A stretch of 64,000 nucleotides of DNA from Vanilla planifolia (Eukaryota > Streptophyta > Magnoliopsida > Asparagales > Orchidaceae), in contig CM043868.1 of assembly GCA_023846275.1 (NCBI GenBank), positions 1,135,153 through 1,199,152 on the forward strand, in the 5' to 3' direction. Position numbers and translations under genes: made by a program. Positions within the stretch are counted from its first letter, which is position 1. The number at the start of each line of letters is the position of its first letter. Below, one piece after another: positions 51,141-62,632 of this stretch. Under the pieces are notes generated by a model, which was given only the letters and a program-made list of their open reading frames with translations, ran no database searches and was not told the DNA's origin.

Positions 51141-52001
51141 GACTAAACTAAAGACTTTAGCACATGTAATAAATGAAGGAGCGACTGAGGAGCGACGGCG
51201 GGGGAGCAACGACGGCTGAGGAGTGACAGCGGAGGAGCGGGGACGTGCCGACTGGTGGCTGAGGCTCTTCTGGTGTGGGGTGGTATTGGAAGGCGAGGTT
51301 TACTCGGGCGCAGCGTCAAACCTTGTGACGGTACCGGAGGCGGAGACTGTGGCGCCGCGCGGTGGGCCTGCGGGACCGACGACACTGCGTAGCTGGGAGT
51401 GGAGGTGTGTTGTTCAGACGCAGAGGTGGTCAATGGTCAACAGTCAGCGATTGTCGGCCCACGCGTGAGTGGCACATGGGGTGTTCGACCGTTCGTGCGT
51501 GGACCGGGTTTGTGTTTGAATTTGAATTCTGGTTCACGCGGGGTGCATTGGGACAGGATTGATTGGGTCAGGCTCCTGCGGTGCATTAGACCCTTCGTCC
51601 CCGAGGTCACGCCATGGACCCTGCAGCCCTAATCTATCGTTCAATGGCGGGAAGCACGCTGCGGCCGGCGTGCAAGGACTACCGCTAGCAACTCCCCAGT
51701 GCGGGAATGCTTTTCTTCATCGTCTGAAGGAGGAATGTCATTTGACGGGGGACCCCCACCTCCTATCAATTCGGAGGCTAGAGGATTCTCAGGGAAAGAC
51801 GCCATACTGGAGGCCGAGGACACTATGACGAGAGATGTGGAAGCGGAGGCGAACAAATTTACCGGAGATGCGGTGATGCAGAGGGCTGCGGAGAATTTGC
51901 CTGCCAAGGCCAGCTTTAGAGAGGTTTTGACAGCTCGCAATAATCAGAATGGTAACATGGTGAATTCCTTTTGATATAATGATATATCCCTTTTAAAAAA
52001 A
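51141..52001 (+). mobile_element. LINE-derived (L1-type) short retroposon
   Basis: An 861 bp GC-rich insert in AT-rich DNA, flanked by 18-19 bp target duplications and ending in CCCTTTTAAAAAAAAA. These are hallmarks of target-primed LINE integration, with the tail giving the + direction. It has a GC-rich 5' leader (51,180-51,640) and then a frame at 51,699-51,974 (91 aa) with PAKASFREVL at residues 68-77, resembling the SFRD-L start region of plant L1 ORF1 proteins. That frame runs into a short AT-rich 3' end (TTTTGATATAATGATATATC). No RT or endonuclease is present: at 0.86 kb it is far below the ~5-7 kb of a full LINE. It therefore looks like an internally shortened, non-autonomous derivative carrying both ends, rather than an ordinary 5'-truncated copy. 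The near-perfect duplications suggest a recent insertion. Confidence 0.78.
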
Positions 52002-52020
52002 AACATACTAATCTTTTTTG
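52002..52020. repeat. Target-site duplication, right copy
   Basis: AACATACTAATCTTTTTTG, directly after the A-run of the LINE derivative. Confidence 0.85.
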
Positions 52021-52199
52021 TTGCCTTTGTGGCACCAGTTTAATTTAATTTTTTTAGCATGATTTTTCAAGTAATAAGGAACAGTAGTTACTGAAACTAA
52101 TAGTTACAAATGCTCAAATAAAGAAAGAAATGAAAAATGTCCACTAATGAAGTGTAAAAAATTAAGTAATAGTAAAACTAAATTATGAAATCAAATTAA

Positions 52200-53930
52200 A
52201 ATAATTTAAAAATTGAAAAAATTATAATTAACTAATATTGGCAATAGTTAAGGATCTCTGACGCTTCAGCTTCACAAGTGTCGGTTCAATTTGGAAATAA
52301 ATACCTGAGCACGTCATTCAAAATATTGGTTGATTACTAAGAAGAGCGGCGCGCATAAATAAGTAATCGTACTTAATATAAATAAATATTCTATGCTTGA
52401 TGATTTGCTTAATGAGACATAAGTATTTTAATTGAATCAGTTAAAAATAAAAAAAAAAAATACAAACTTAGCTAATTTTAAAAAAAAAGGTTACAATTTG
52501 AATTTTTGATATTAAAGAGCACGGCAAATAGAAGCAATGATCATCTTCAAATGTAAACGGCTTGAATTTGAAATTTTTCTTCAAACTTTAACAAATCTTT
52601 ATTAATAATTCATCTATCAATTATATTAAACAAATCTTTTTTTTGTAGATATTTTTCAATGATAAAAAAAATTACCAAGTAAACATATTATTTATTACTT
52701 ATTTTAATTAAAATAAGTCGATGTAGGTTTAAAAAAAGCTTAAGTAATAATATTTCAAAAAAGTTCAAACAACTTGAAAATACTAGCTAAAATAACCATT
52801 ATGCAAATGGCATGATGGAAATCATCAAAACCATCCCAACTAAAACAACAAAAAGAAGAGCCAAACGATCAAAAAGAGTATTAATAGTTAGATTATGAAA
52901 TTTATTCAATCTTATATTTAAAATTAAATTTGGTAGTAATAGAAAGGTTGAAAAAATAGTGACTATTTGATCTCAAATGTGGTCAGATGGTTGGTTTTAA
53001 AATTTTTGCATGGAATAAATGTAGGCTTTGTGATCCAGAAATTGTGTTATCAAACGTCTATTCTAATTAGGAATTTTGAAAAGGAAAATGAAATTATGAC
53101 CAAAAAATTACAAAATTATGCAATTAAATGGCTCACATTACTCCTATTATTTGAAAGTTAGTCATGCAACAAAAGAATTATATTTAGTTCCACATTGTGT
53201 ATATGAACTAAATATATTTCTTTTGAATCATTTGACAACTTTTTTAAATTAGTCATTTGATGAAGTTGGCTGCCCCTTATTTCGTATGGAAATTAATGAC
53301 TCATGTTTCTAGTAATTGATTAATTTAATTAATAGATTAGGGAGTTATACTCAAATGAACTGATTTCAAAAGTTGTGCTGTAACCTAAGACTTTTAATTT
53401 AGTTTTAAGATAGTTCAAGCTTAGTTTTTATTTTTATTTTTATTAAGTTAATTATTATTACTATTATTGTAATAAATAATTATTATAACTCTAATTTACT
53501 TTTTTCAACTAGTTGTTTAAAGAAGAGTTTCAATCAAGATCAAATAATACTTAAGATAGTCAAGGTAAGAAAATAAATACTTTATTCCATGGTTTTATTA
53601 AGATGGTTAATTTAAATAAAATTTAATGTTTGCACTTTACAAGAATGATTTCAATTAAACTTAATATTCTGATCAAATTAAAAGTGAAATATCTAAAATT
53701 AAAATCAAAATAAATTCATTGGTGGTCTACTACTTTTAAAAGATGAACTTCATTGGATTTGACTATTGTTTCTCTTTTTCTTTTAGTTCTCTCATGAATA
53801 TGAATATCAATTATTTAAAATTTGAAAAATTATGTAAATAAATTTATTAAAAAATATTTAGGATTTGTTACTATCAAACAAAGCATAATAATTATTGGTT
53901 AGCAACACAATAAGTCCAATTACATAACTT
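52200..53930 (-). repeat. Copia LTR piece of the H family
   Basis: Aligns in the same orientation with about 12,720-14,500 of the H LTR. 52,393-52,440 matches 12,933-12,985 (CTATGCTTGATGA, ATTGAATCAGTTA), and 53,600-53,830 matches 14,210-14,430. No internal copia sequence adjoins it. It directly precedes the RT part of gypsy F. A 64-residue open frame at 52,967-53,161 has no support. Confidence 0.7.
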
Positions 53931-56240
53931 GGTCAGTGTCAGCTTGATCAGGCCTAATGTATCTATTTAAGGAGCTCTTATTTTTTATTAATAACGAAAG
54001 GCAATTTCTTGCAAATTCGTGTGGATTACTAATAATAGAACATGGTAATACTAAAGAACTAATATCTCTCATCATAGATTGATGATTTACTTGATCAGTT
54101 ATAATGCCTTTAGCTTTTTGAAGACTGACATTGATCGAGATGCAATCATATCAAATTTTTATAAAAATATATCCCTAAAATAGCATTCAAGATGTAATAT
54201 AAGAATTTTGAGTTTTTTTTGTTTTGTCTTTTGGGTTATCTAATGCACCTATGGTGTCCACGAATCTAATGAAATGCATCTTTTAACCCTTTATTGGATT
54301 GATTTGTCATAGTGCTCATAGATGACATCATGGTTTACTTTAAGAGTAGGAAGCATCATCTAAGGAATCATTAGATGGTGTTGGAATAACTTAGGAGTGG
54401 ATAATAGTATGCAAAATTCTCTAAGTGATTTTTTTGCTTGATCAATTAGCTTTCCTTTGGCATATTGTGAGTGCCAAGAGAGTTTATATAGATCCTAATA
54501 AGGTTAGAATCATTATTGATTAGAGGAGATCAGCTACAGTATCCAAGATCAATAATTTCTTGGGTCTTGTTAGCTATTATCATAAATGTATTCAAAATAT
54601 TTCTCGGATTTTTGCATTCCATAGTTGATCACTTTTTTTGGTCTGATTAGTGTAATTGGAGCTTTACAAGCTAATGTATAAATTGAGTTTGACTCTAATC
54701 TTGACCAAGCAAGAGTATGGTAGACATTATCATGATTTGGTGTCCTTACATATATGGAGATAAGGCTGAGCTATTCTCTAATCCCAAAACCCCTAAATTA
54801 TATCTTTTCTTAATAAGAAATTCATCTAAGGTATAAAGATTATAATCTAAATATTAAATATTATGAGAGAAAAGCCAACATAACAGCTAATGCCTTAAGT
54901 ATAGCTGTAATTATCAGATTTTCATTATGGAGAGACACTAGAGAGAGAGACATTTTGTTTTAAATGAGTACAGGAAGAGTTGAGGATACTTTAGTAGAAA
55001 ACTCTTGAGCTTTTGGAGGTCTTTACAAGATTACAATAAAGAGAATCTAATGACTTTTCTATTAGAGATGCATTTTAACCTATCATGACAGATGGTGTTT
55101 TCTACAACTCTAGGAGTTTAGAGATGTTTTGTTGAGAGAAGCTCATTATAGAAAGTTGGTGATTCATCTAAGGGAATCCAAATTGTATAAGAACCTTAAC
55201 AATATTTGTTTGTGGAGAGGCTAAAAGAAGGATGTCACCAATTATGTTTAAAGGAGTTTGATGCTTTAGAGAGTTAATGATAAACATCAAAAGCCTAACA
55301 TTGCATTATTGAACTTTGCTATAACATAATGAAAATGGGACAAAATTACCATAGATTTTCTCATAGGGTTATCGAGCACTAGGTATGTCTATGATATGAT
55401 TTAAATAATAATGGACTAGCTAACTAAATTGGTTAATTTATTTGCAAAGAAAAAGGGAAATTTAGTAGGAAATTAGTAGAGGTCTATGTGCAACAAATTG
55501 TTTGTCAACACGTTGTGTTAAGAGTAATTATCTTAGATTGAGGTAAAAAATTCACCTCTTAGTTTTGTAGATATCTACATAAAACATTGATAAGAATTAT
55601 TTAGTTTAAAACAACCTATCATCCATAGAAAGATAGATATTAAGACAAGATAATCCAGACATTAGAGGATTTGTTGAAGCTTAATGTGTAATCATACTCA
55701 AATTAATTTAGATAGTCACCACTAATAGAGTTTATGTATAATAACAACTATCAATTTGTTATTAACATGGAATCATATGAGATTTTATATAGTCAGCATT
55801 ATAGATACCTATTGTGTTTTGCTTAAGAGCAAGTCCATACAAACGTTTAGACCGCAAATTATTAAGGAGACTAATATGAAGATTCACATATTAGAAGTAT
55901 TTTTGAAGGTTAATCTTATGAAAGGATTGTTGAACTTTGGGAAAGCTTTTAAATAAAGAACAAAGTATATTGACCCATACCAAATCACATAGAGAATAGG
56001 GTTAGTGATTTATCAACTCTAATTTCTAGATGCATGTATCTAATTTAAGAAAATATGTCTTGGATCCTTCACATATTTTTGAGGAGAGGCATAAAGATCT
56101 TTAACCATTGATAGATCTTGCATTATGGAGTTTAGTCCTAGGCAATTAAGAAATAAAAGCTTGTCTATGGTAAAGGTTTTATGGAGTAATAAAGTGGTGA
56201 GAGCTATTTCCCTAATATCAAGGGAAAAATCTAAATTAAG

Positions 56241-56250
56241 TTGGGGAGAA
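56241..56250 (+). other. Polypurine tract of F
   Basis: TTGGGGAGAA before AGTTACACTC, the decayed LTR start. Confidence 0.72.
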
Positions 56251-56655
56251 AGTTACACTCATCAAATTAGCTAGTTCAAAGTATAATCATCTTGATTTAG
56301 TGTGTTATCTTTTGTTGATTATTTAAATTTGGAATTATGATTTGAAATATAAATGTATTTAAACTTTGAATATTAAGCAAGTTCTAATTTTAAAAATTTG
56401 ATGCTAAAGATGTGAGATTGGATTTTGACTTGTATATCTTGAACTAAGTGATAAGAAGGTTTTATTTTAATGCCTTAAAAAAAGTTGAATACTTATTTAG
56501 AATTGCCTATAATAGTGAGATATCTTTAAGGGATGTATGATATTCCTTAAGAATAGGAATCAAGTGCCAATGAAGAGGAAAGAGTTTAAAGATTTGCTCA
56601 AACTCTTGAAAGCATGAATCATTAAGATAAAGATAAGTTAGTGATCTATTTGCAG

Positions 56656-57279
56656 TAGTCTCATCCCAAGCATTCATCAATAGACCTTTTTAGAATAGCA
56701 ACAATAGAAGTGAAAGTGTGATAATAATGAGGTTTAAGGAAGGAGTAGAGAGTTTTTCTTATAAGAAAATTGAATTTTTGATGAAGATTTCTATCAAGGG
56801 ATTTTGAATTCATGATATTCTGATTCTTAGAATTTTGAATTTTAAAGTCTTAATTTCTACAAGTTTTGACATATATCATACATCCTTCTTATCCTTTTAT
56901 ATATAATTTTGGATAAAATATTTAATTCCAAAACAAAAAATATTTGATTTTGATAAAAACATAAAAAAAATTCCACAAGTTTTAAATTTTTCACAAAATT
57001 TGACTTAATCTGTGCTTCCATCATTGTACCTATACAACTGTACTAAGGGGCTGTTCACTTGTAAGAGTGTTGTTCCTTTGTGCAAACAACCCTAGGCACA
57101 TGAGTTGATCATGCACTCAATCGATGCACCCTTCCTTGTGCATGCCATGCCTCGATGTGTTGTGATTTACTAATACGCTATAACACAATCTTTAGTGTGC
57201 ATATAGCAAGTTTCCTTATGCAGCCCAGTGTACGACATTTTACTTTATGATGCATCATAAATTTTTATTTTTTTGTCTA
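56656..57279 (-). repeat. Family G LTR, copy 3 (3' LTR)
   Basis: Aligns with 36,465-37,063: CATTCATCAATAGAC near 56,671 and CTCATCAATAGACAC near 36,482, then CAACAATAGAAGT versus CAACAATGGAAGT. Confidence 0.65.
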
Positions 57280-57299
57280 TTCCCTTGATTCTTTTCATT

Positions 57300-59030
57300 A
57301 ATTTTAGCTTTAATTAGCTTATAGGTAATCTCCTAGTCATAGATCTCTTCTATTTGGGATTTCAGTCTTATCGAATCTTCTTTGTTGGATTGATTCTCCA
57401 AAAGATCTAGTTTTATTATCTTTTTTGATAAGCATTCAAGAGATTCTTCGTTTGGTCAACACCGATATTGCCTTTTTTCAATTCCTCTTTTTCTAAAGTT
57501 AAAAGGAAGAGTTTTCCATCTTTTATTAAAAATATTATACACATTGATGGTAGATGATATCTTGATCCTCTAAGTATGGAATTTGGTATATATCTAGAGG
57601 AACTACTTCAAATATAATCTCATTAATGTATTCTTTAGTAATTGAAAACTTAAATCTTAAATAGATTTTTAACTCTTATCTTGGAGTCATTGTAAATCCA
57701 CTTTAGAGAATAATGTATTGGATGTTGTGTAGTTGCTTTAGTCTTTTCATAAGACTTTTTGATAATAGACTCCATTTTCTTCAAGTGTTGATGATTGCAT
57801 TGATAAGATCATCCTTGACCTATTTTCAGATAGTGAAGAGGTTTTCTTCTTGTTTTGCATTGTTATTGATGTAATTTATGCTCACCATAAGTAATATGCT
57901 TTCACTAAACATGTAAAGGAGTTTGAAGTACTTTTTCAATCCTATCCTTTAACTTTTTTGGAAAATGTTTAGGATGCAATTTCTAACATTTTGATTATAT
58001 GTCTTATCTTGTTGTAGTGAACACAATACTTTTGATTTTTATTGGTAGGAGTGTTGTTAGTTGTGGTGTAATAAACTTTGTTAAAAAATACTCATCATAT
58101 TGTCTCCAATTTTTAGTCTTATACTTAGGCAACTCAGTATTTTGGTTCTTCTAGTTTTGTCCCTTTGTATTTATTCTTTATTTAGATAGCCATTACATGT
58201 ACATTATTTTTTTAAATAATGAATAAATAAAAGAGAAAATTAAGTGATAAGAAAATAATAGAAACATATAATATACTTTGATAATGTCTACACCTATTCA
58301 ATAGGTATCCCCAAACATACAACTTGTTCAAATTCTATCATATATTCTTATACTGCTTATCTTTGTTGATGTCATACACTATGCCATCTTTTATACATTT
58401 CCTTCATGTAACCCATGAGATAAAATTCTTCTTAGCTTACGTTTTTCAATTTGCTCCATGTTGCTTCTATAACTACGTCATTTCTTTGGTGAACATTCCA
58501 CCGAGCTAACAGATGACATGTTATTCTCAATCGAACATACACCAGTTAATTAGTTTATGAATTATCAAAAATATGTCTTCACTGACTCTAAATAAATATC
58601 TAATTTTTTTTCATCTATTATATTATTATAAATTTATAAATCAAGTAAACATCTATCTTGAAAGGACATTAGATTTCTTATATGTTGAGAGAGAGACTGA
58701 TGTCAACCTAATCCTTAACTCTAATTATTTTGGAATTACTATTTAATTAATAATTTCTTTAATTAAGAGTATTTTATTTTACTAGATTGTCTATTTAGAT
58801 TTATCATAGAAAGAAATTGGGATTTTAGCGCTAACTTCTTTAACACTTACATTTAGTTTGGTAATATTGCTTCTTGTGTCTCTAAACATAATGGTGAAAT
58901 AATTGATATAGTCACCTCGACTAAAGCCTCTTCAATCTTTGAATTCTCTTTTGTAACTTACTATTTTGCATCTACAATAAACATAAAAAAACTTATATAA
59001 TATCAAAAATAATATGATTAGTTTATAGGG
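57300..59030 (-). mobile_element. Family G internal region (gag remnant)
   Basis: Zinc-knuckle tail about 58,030-57,935; the rest is unassigned. A forward open frame at 58,324-58,509 is antisense to this region and unsupported. Confidence 0.5.
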
Positions 59031-59495
59031 TGTTCCTACTATGAACCCTTGTTAATAGAAGTAGAATGACTATGGGGGTTTTCCCAAAATGTGATTGAAT
59101 TCTCCAAAAATATTTTTTAATGGGTTCTACATTTATAAGGTTTTAAGCCCTAGATTTCTAAATTTTAACTTTTTTACTTCTACAAGTTTGAACTTGCTTC
59201 ATACATCTTTTTCATATATAGCCCTTCAAGCATGCATAGAGACATGCTAGCTATTCATATATGTATTGCTTATGTTGGCTTGGTAGTTGAACCTTCTGTG
59301 CACATGGTACATGTGACAGGTAGGTGGTTGACAGAGCCTAGGCACAATACATGTATGCCCAGCTCCACATGATCATGCATGCTAACACATGGACATCCAT
59401 AATGCCATTCCCTTTCTCTAGTGTACTTGTGCCTGTACGCATGGTCCTTGGCAAGTGTGTTACTTTGCGTAGATTATTCATTTTTAGTAATTGCA
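59031..59495 (-). repeat. Family G LTR, copy 4 (5' LTR)
   Basis: Starts TGTTCCTACTATG on the plus strand. It has a GC-richer tail with many GCATG/GTACATG words and ends near TAATTGCA. Confidence 0.62.
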
Positions 59496-61544
59496 TTTAG
59501 CAAGACATAATATAGTGGATTAAGTCAAGGTTGGTTCAAAAGATTGAGTTGTTGCTTCATTGAACCCAAAATCAATTCAACTTAGGATAAATCCATGGTT
59601 TAAAAAGGTGTGGTTGTGGCTATGTAAAATCTTATGATTTGATTTTATGGGTTTTAGAAAAATTAGCTAAAAAGGTGATTTTTGGAGAGGCCAACTAAGA
59701 GCCCATCAAAGAGAAAAACCAAGGGAAACCATGAGGAAGAAGAAGGTGAAGGTCTCATGCTTGAAAGCAAGAAAGGATCTAATTAAGGAGAAGCCATCTA
59801 TATAGGTTTTTTAGGTAGGACCACTTGTTCATACATTAGAACTAGCCATGATATATGAAAGAGAAAAATAAATTATTTTGCTAAATACAAGTGAGACCTT
59901 AAAAAGGTTTATAACTAGTGCTTCCTCTTCATGAATTTTGATTTGGAATAGGGGAATTCTTTTTACTCGAGACAATAGAGGATTTTTTTAGCAATGAAAA
60001 GGGGTCAATTATGTTTCTTTTCCATGTAATATCCCAAATAGAATCATGTTAAAATGTGTATGTTAATAATCTAGCCATGAATGTAAAGTAGAATCCTTAA
60101 TATTATGTGATGTTAAATATTTGGTTTTAATTATAGTTATATGAAAAAGATGAATGTAGAATAGAAACTTAATGATTCAAAATACCCTTTAACCAAGACA
60201 TTTTTATGTGGATCAAGTTAAATATCAAACTAAATTCTATGCCTCATTTATTGATTAAGAATTGAGTATCATGGTAAATGTTAGAAAAAGTTTGACAAAC
60301 CATGAGGATGCAAATATTGTTGTCATTAACCTTTATGTCTTAAATAAGATAATATTTATTTATTATTATATTAATTGAATTTTAAGATTGCTTGTAGTTT
60401 TCTTTTGTTTTAAGAAGAAAAGATGTATGATAATAAATATTATATGTAATCTTTACTACTTGCTTATTCATGAGTTTCATGATATGATGAACCAAGTATT
60501 GAGAAAAATTGAGACTTGATGGCATGCTTTCTTATATGAATCCAATTGTTTAAAATGTAAATTTGGATGTGAAGCACTAAGGTTGTGTTCGAAACTTTTC
60601 ACAATTTTAGTTAATAACCTCATATGATGAGGATGTGTACATATTGTCAAACCATGGAGTAAAATATATGAAAGGCCATGTGACATTATTTACACCTCAT
60701 CCTAAATTATATGTCATTTAAGGACACTTAGAATTTAAGCAAAACCTAAGTTAACATTTTTTCCAAGCATCTTGTTTGTCTCTATTTTCTTGGAAAGGAA
60801 GCATGACTTGGCCAAGTCATGAGAGATACTAGTTCAACCCTTATAAGAACCTAAATGGCTCTATGCCCTCAAAGGAGGGTAAGATGAGTAAAGACATGGT
60901 TAGCACACTTAATGCTTTGTTTTGGGTATAAGTGCTAAGGTAGAATCAAACATAAGCTAAAGAACTTATTAATAATTCATAATGCATAATAAAGTTTATT
61001 TGGAAATTTAAGGTTCTTTGATATGTTTATGTAAGGTACAATTGCCTTGGTATTAATCTTAATGGATTAAGAATAATCCATGGAAAAGAACCATATATAA
61101 GAAGGTCTTAGTAGTATGTTAAAGAAACACCATTTGTCATCCTTATGCACATGGTAAATTAGACATTGCATAGGTAAGCTCTCTACAAAGATCTCAGATG
61201 AAGATAAAAGAGCTTGAGATAACACTTATGGATGTGTTAGGTTAAACTAAGGAAATCAAAATGATAAAGTTGTCAACTAGACCCTTAATATGATCAGGTT
61301 CCTCAAGTAAAATAAGTAGTGAGCTTATTTAGGCTTTTATTCCATGTGATTATGCTATAAGGTGATCTAGGGGATGTGTGACAGCATAAGAGAGGCCATA
61401 AGATGGTTATGCTAACTTAGTGTTGGCTTTGGAGGCATAAGAGTCATTGTAGATACTCATGTAAACCTGGAGTTAATGGAAATTGATTACATATGGAACT
61501 TAAAGATAACAGGTAATGATTTCTAAGCATTAAGGTTAGCTTAG

Positions 61545-61549
61545 ATAGG
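61545..61549. repeat. Target-site duplication of solo LTR, left
   Basis: ATAGG, identical to 62,628-62,632. Confidence 0.9.
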
Positions 61550-61844
61550 TGATGCGGACATCAAAGCGTGGCGTTGCACGAACAACGGGGGAACAATTTT
61601 TATTTAAATTTTCAAAATATTTTTTGAAATATTATGAGGTAAAAAATGATGCAGTGACGTATGCGCCGAAACATGGATTCCAGAACATCTTTCGGAATCG
61701 AATTCGGAGTTCAAACGGACTCCCAGGAGCCAAAACAGCGCGAAAAACACTTTTCCTGCCGCCTGTCGTGCCGTCTGCCACCGAAGCCGCCGCCGAACCA
61801 AACCCGGGTTCGACCGACGAGCCAGACCCGCGCCCGAGTCCCGC

Positions 61845-62000
61845 CCGGGCTCGTCGACCCGCACCAACCTGTGACCCGCGCCGACCCAAGCTACCCCCGG
61901 ATGACCCGCGTCCTGTGACCTGCGCCGACCCGCGCCGACCCGCACCGACCCGGCCGACCCGCGCCGACCCGCACCGCCGCCGCCGCCGTCGCCGCGCCTC
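61845..62000. repeat. CpG-rich short tandem repeat in solo LTR
   Basis: Repeated GACCCGCGCC/GACCCGCACC words (about 10-11 bp), then a CCG run at about 61,975-61,990. Confidence 0.75.
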
Positions 62001-62144
62001 CAGCCAACCGAAATTAGGAGTCTTTTTGTATTCCCATGAATGAACTTAATTTTCATTATTTTTAGGTGACTTTTGGTTTACCCATGTGTCCTTTAGTATT
62101 CCCATGTTATGAGTCAAATGTCTTTTGTACCCTTATGGATTCCT

Positions 62145-62151
62145 ATATAAG
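62145..62151 (+). promoter_or_regulatory. Likely TATA box of the solo LTR
   Basis: CTATATAAGGGG sits ~595 bp into the LTR, between a GC-rich upstream part (U3-like) and the tandem repeats (R/U5-like). This arrangement supports the + orientation. Confidence 0.6.
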
Positions 62152-62246
62152 GGGGAGTCCTCTTCTGTTGTAATAGATTGAATAGTTAATGCAAGCTTTT
62201 GAGTTTGTTTGCTTCCATTCTGAGCGTGAGTGCTCTGAGTGTCTTT

Positions 62247-62475
62247 GGCGTGCCGACTCGTCAAAGCTCTGATACTGGGAGGGGGGACGTGAGGTCCAAG
62301 TGGTGAGACGCCACTCCAGTTTTGGCGTGCTGATTCGCTGAAGCTCTGATACTGGGAGTATGGACGTGAGGTCCAAGTGGTGAGACGCCACTCCAGTTTT
62401 GGCGTGCTGATTCGCTGAAGCTCTGGTACTGGGAGGAGGGGTGCGAGGCCCAAGTGGTGAGATGCTACACTAGTA
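62247..62475 (+). repeat. 77 bp tandem repeat, about 3 units, in solo LTR
   Basis: Units start GGCGTGC at 62,247, 62,324 and 62,401, an exact 77 bp period. Each carries AGCTCTG(A/G)TACTGGGAG and AGTGGTGAGA. The units are nearly identical, so the expansion is recent. The third loses similarity near 62,470. Confidence 0.9.
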
Positions 62476-62627
62476 AGTTATCCCCGACACTGGTTCTACT
62501 ATCCATCTTCCTACCCCTCCACCAAAATCCCAAAATCTAAAGCTTTTACCATTTCCCTTTCCTTTTCTATCTACACACACAATCCCGTATCTTTTCGTGT
62601 CGCCATACCACTTTTTGTCCTACATCA

Positions 62628-62632
62628 ATAGG
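62628..62632. repeat. Target-site duplication of solo LTR, right
   Basis: ATAGG, directly after CATCA. Confidence 0.9.

Larger units (their letters stand above)
56656..59495 (-). mobile_element. Family G gag-only LTR element (TR-GAG-like) nested in F
   Basis: About 2.8 kb with two direct LTRs (56,656-57,279 and 59,031-59,495) around ~1.75 kb that reads on the minus strand. KLHPKHFPKKLKDRIEK at about 57,983-57,935 is typical of the stretch following a CCHC zinc knuckle in a plant gypsy-type gag, and Cys/His residues precede it near 58,000-58,030. A purine-rich minus-strand tract at 57,282-57,300 adjoins the low-coordinate LTR, confirming minus orientation. No RT or integrase is visible, as in non-autonomous TR-GAG elements. 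The F LTR resumes on the other side. Broken in several places; intermediate to old age, since the two LTRs are clearly diverged. Confidence 0.6.
61550..62627 (+). mobile_element. GC-rich solo LTR, recent insertion
   Basis: A 1,078 bp LTR bounded by TGATGCGGACA and TGTCCTACATCA (imperfect inverted ends, TG..CA) with an exact 5 bp duplication ATAGG on both sides, set in the F LTR. The left half is CpG-rich with CCGACCCGCG-type repeats. A TATA box lies at 62,145-62,151, and a U5-like part has three 77 bp tandem units. It is complete as an LTR and has no internal element, so it arose by LTR-LTR recombination. The superfamily is not certain. Exact duplication and high CpG content point to a young age compared with everything else here. 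Open frames of up to 164 residues on both strands come from the GC-rich repeats and are not genes. Confidence 0.88.

Noticed and set aside
51143-51640. Several GC-rich open frames of 66-99 residues on both strands
   Set aside because: They belong to the leader of the LINE derivative and are mutually overlapping with no recognisable domain. Only the 51,699-51,974 frame has a family hint.
61549-62056. Overlapping open frames of 85-164 residues on both strands, rich in Pro, Arg, Ala and Gly
   Set aside because: They overlap on opposite strands in a CpG-rich low-complexity part of a solo LTR. No domain, no consistent frame, and composition explains the openness.
62133-62453. Minus-strand open frames with repeated residues near 62.1-62.45 kb
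   Set aside because: Translation of the 77 bp tandem repeat. 77 is not a multiple of three, so successive units fall in different frames; no coding constraint.
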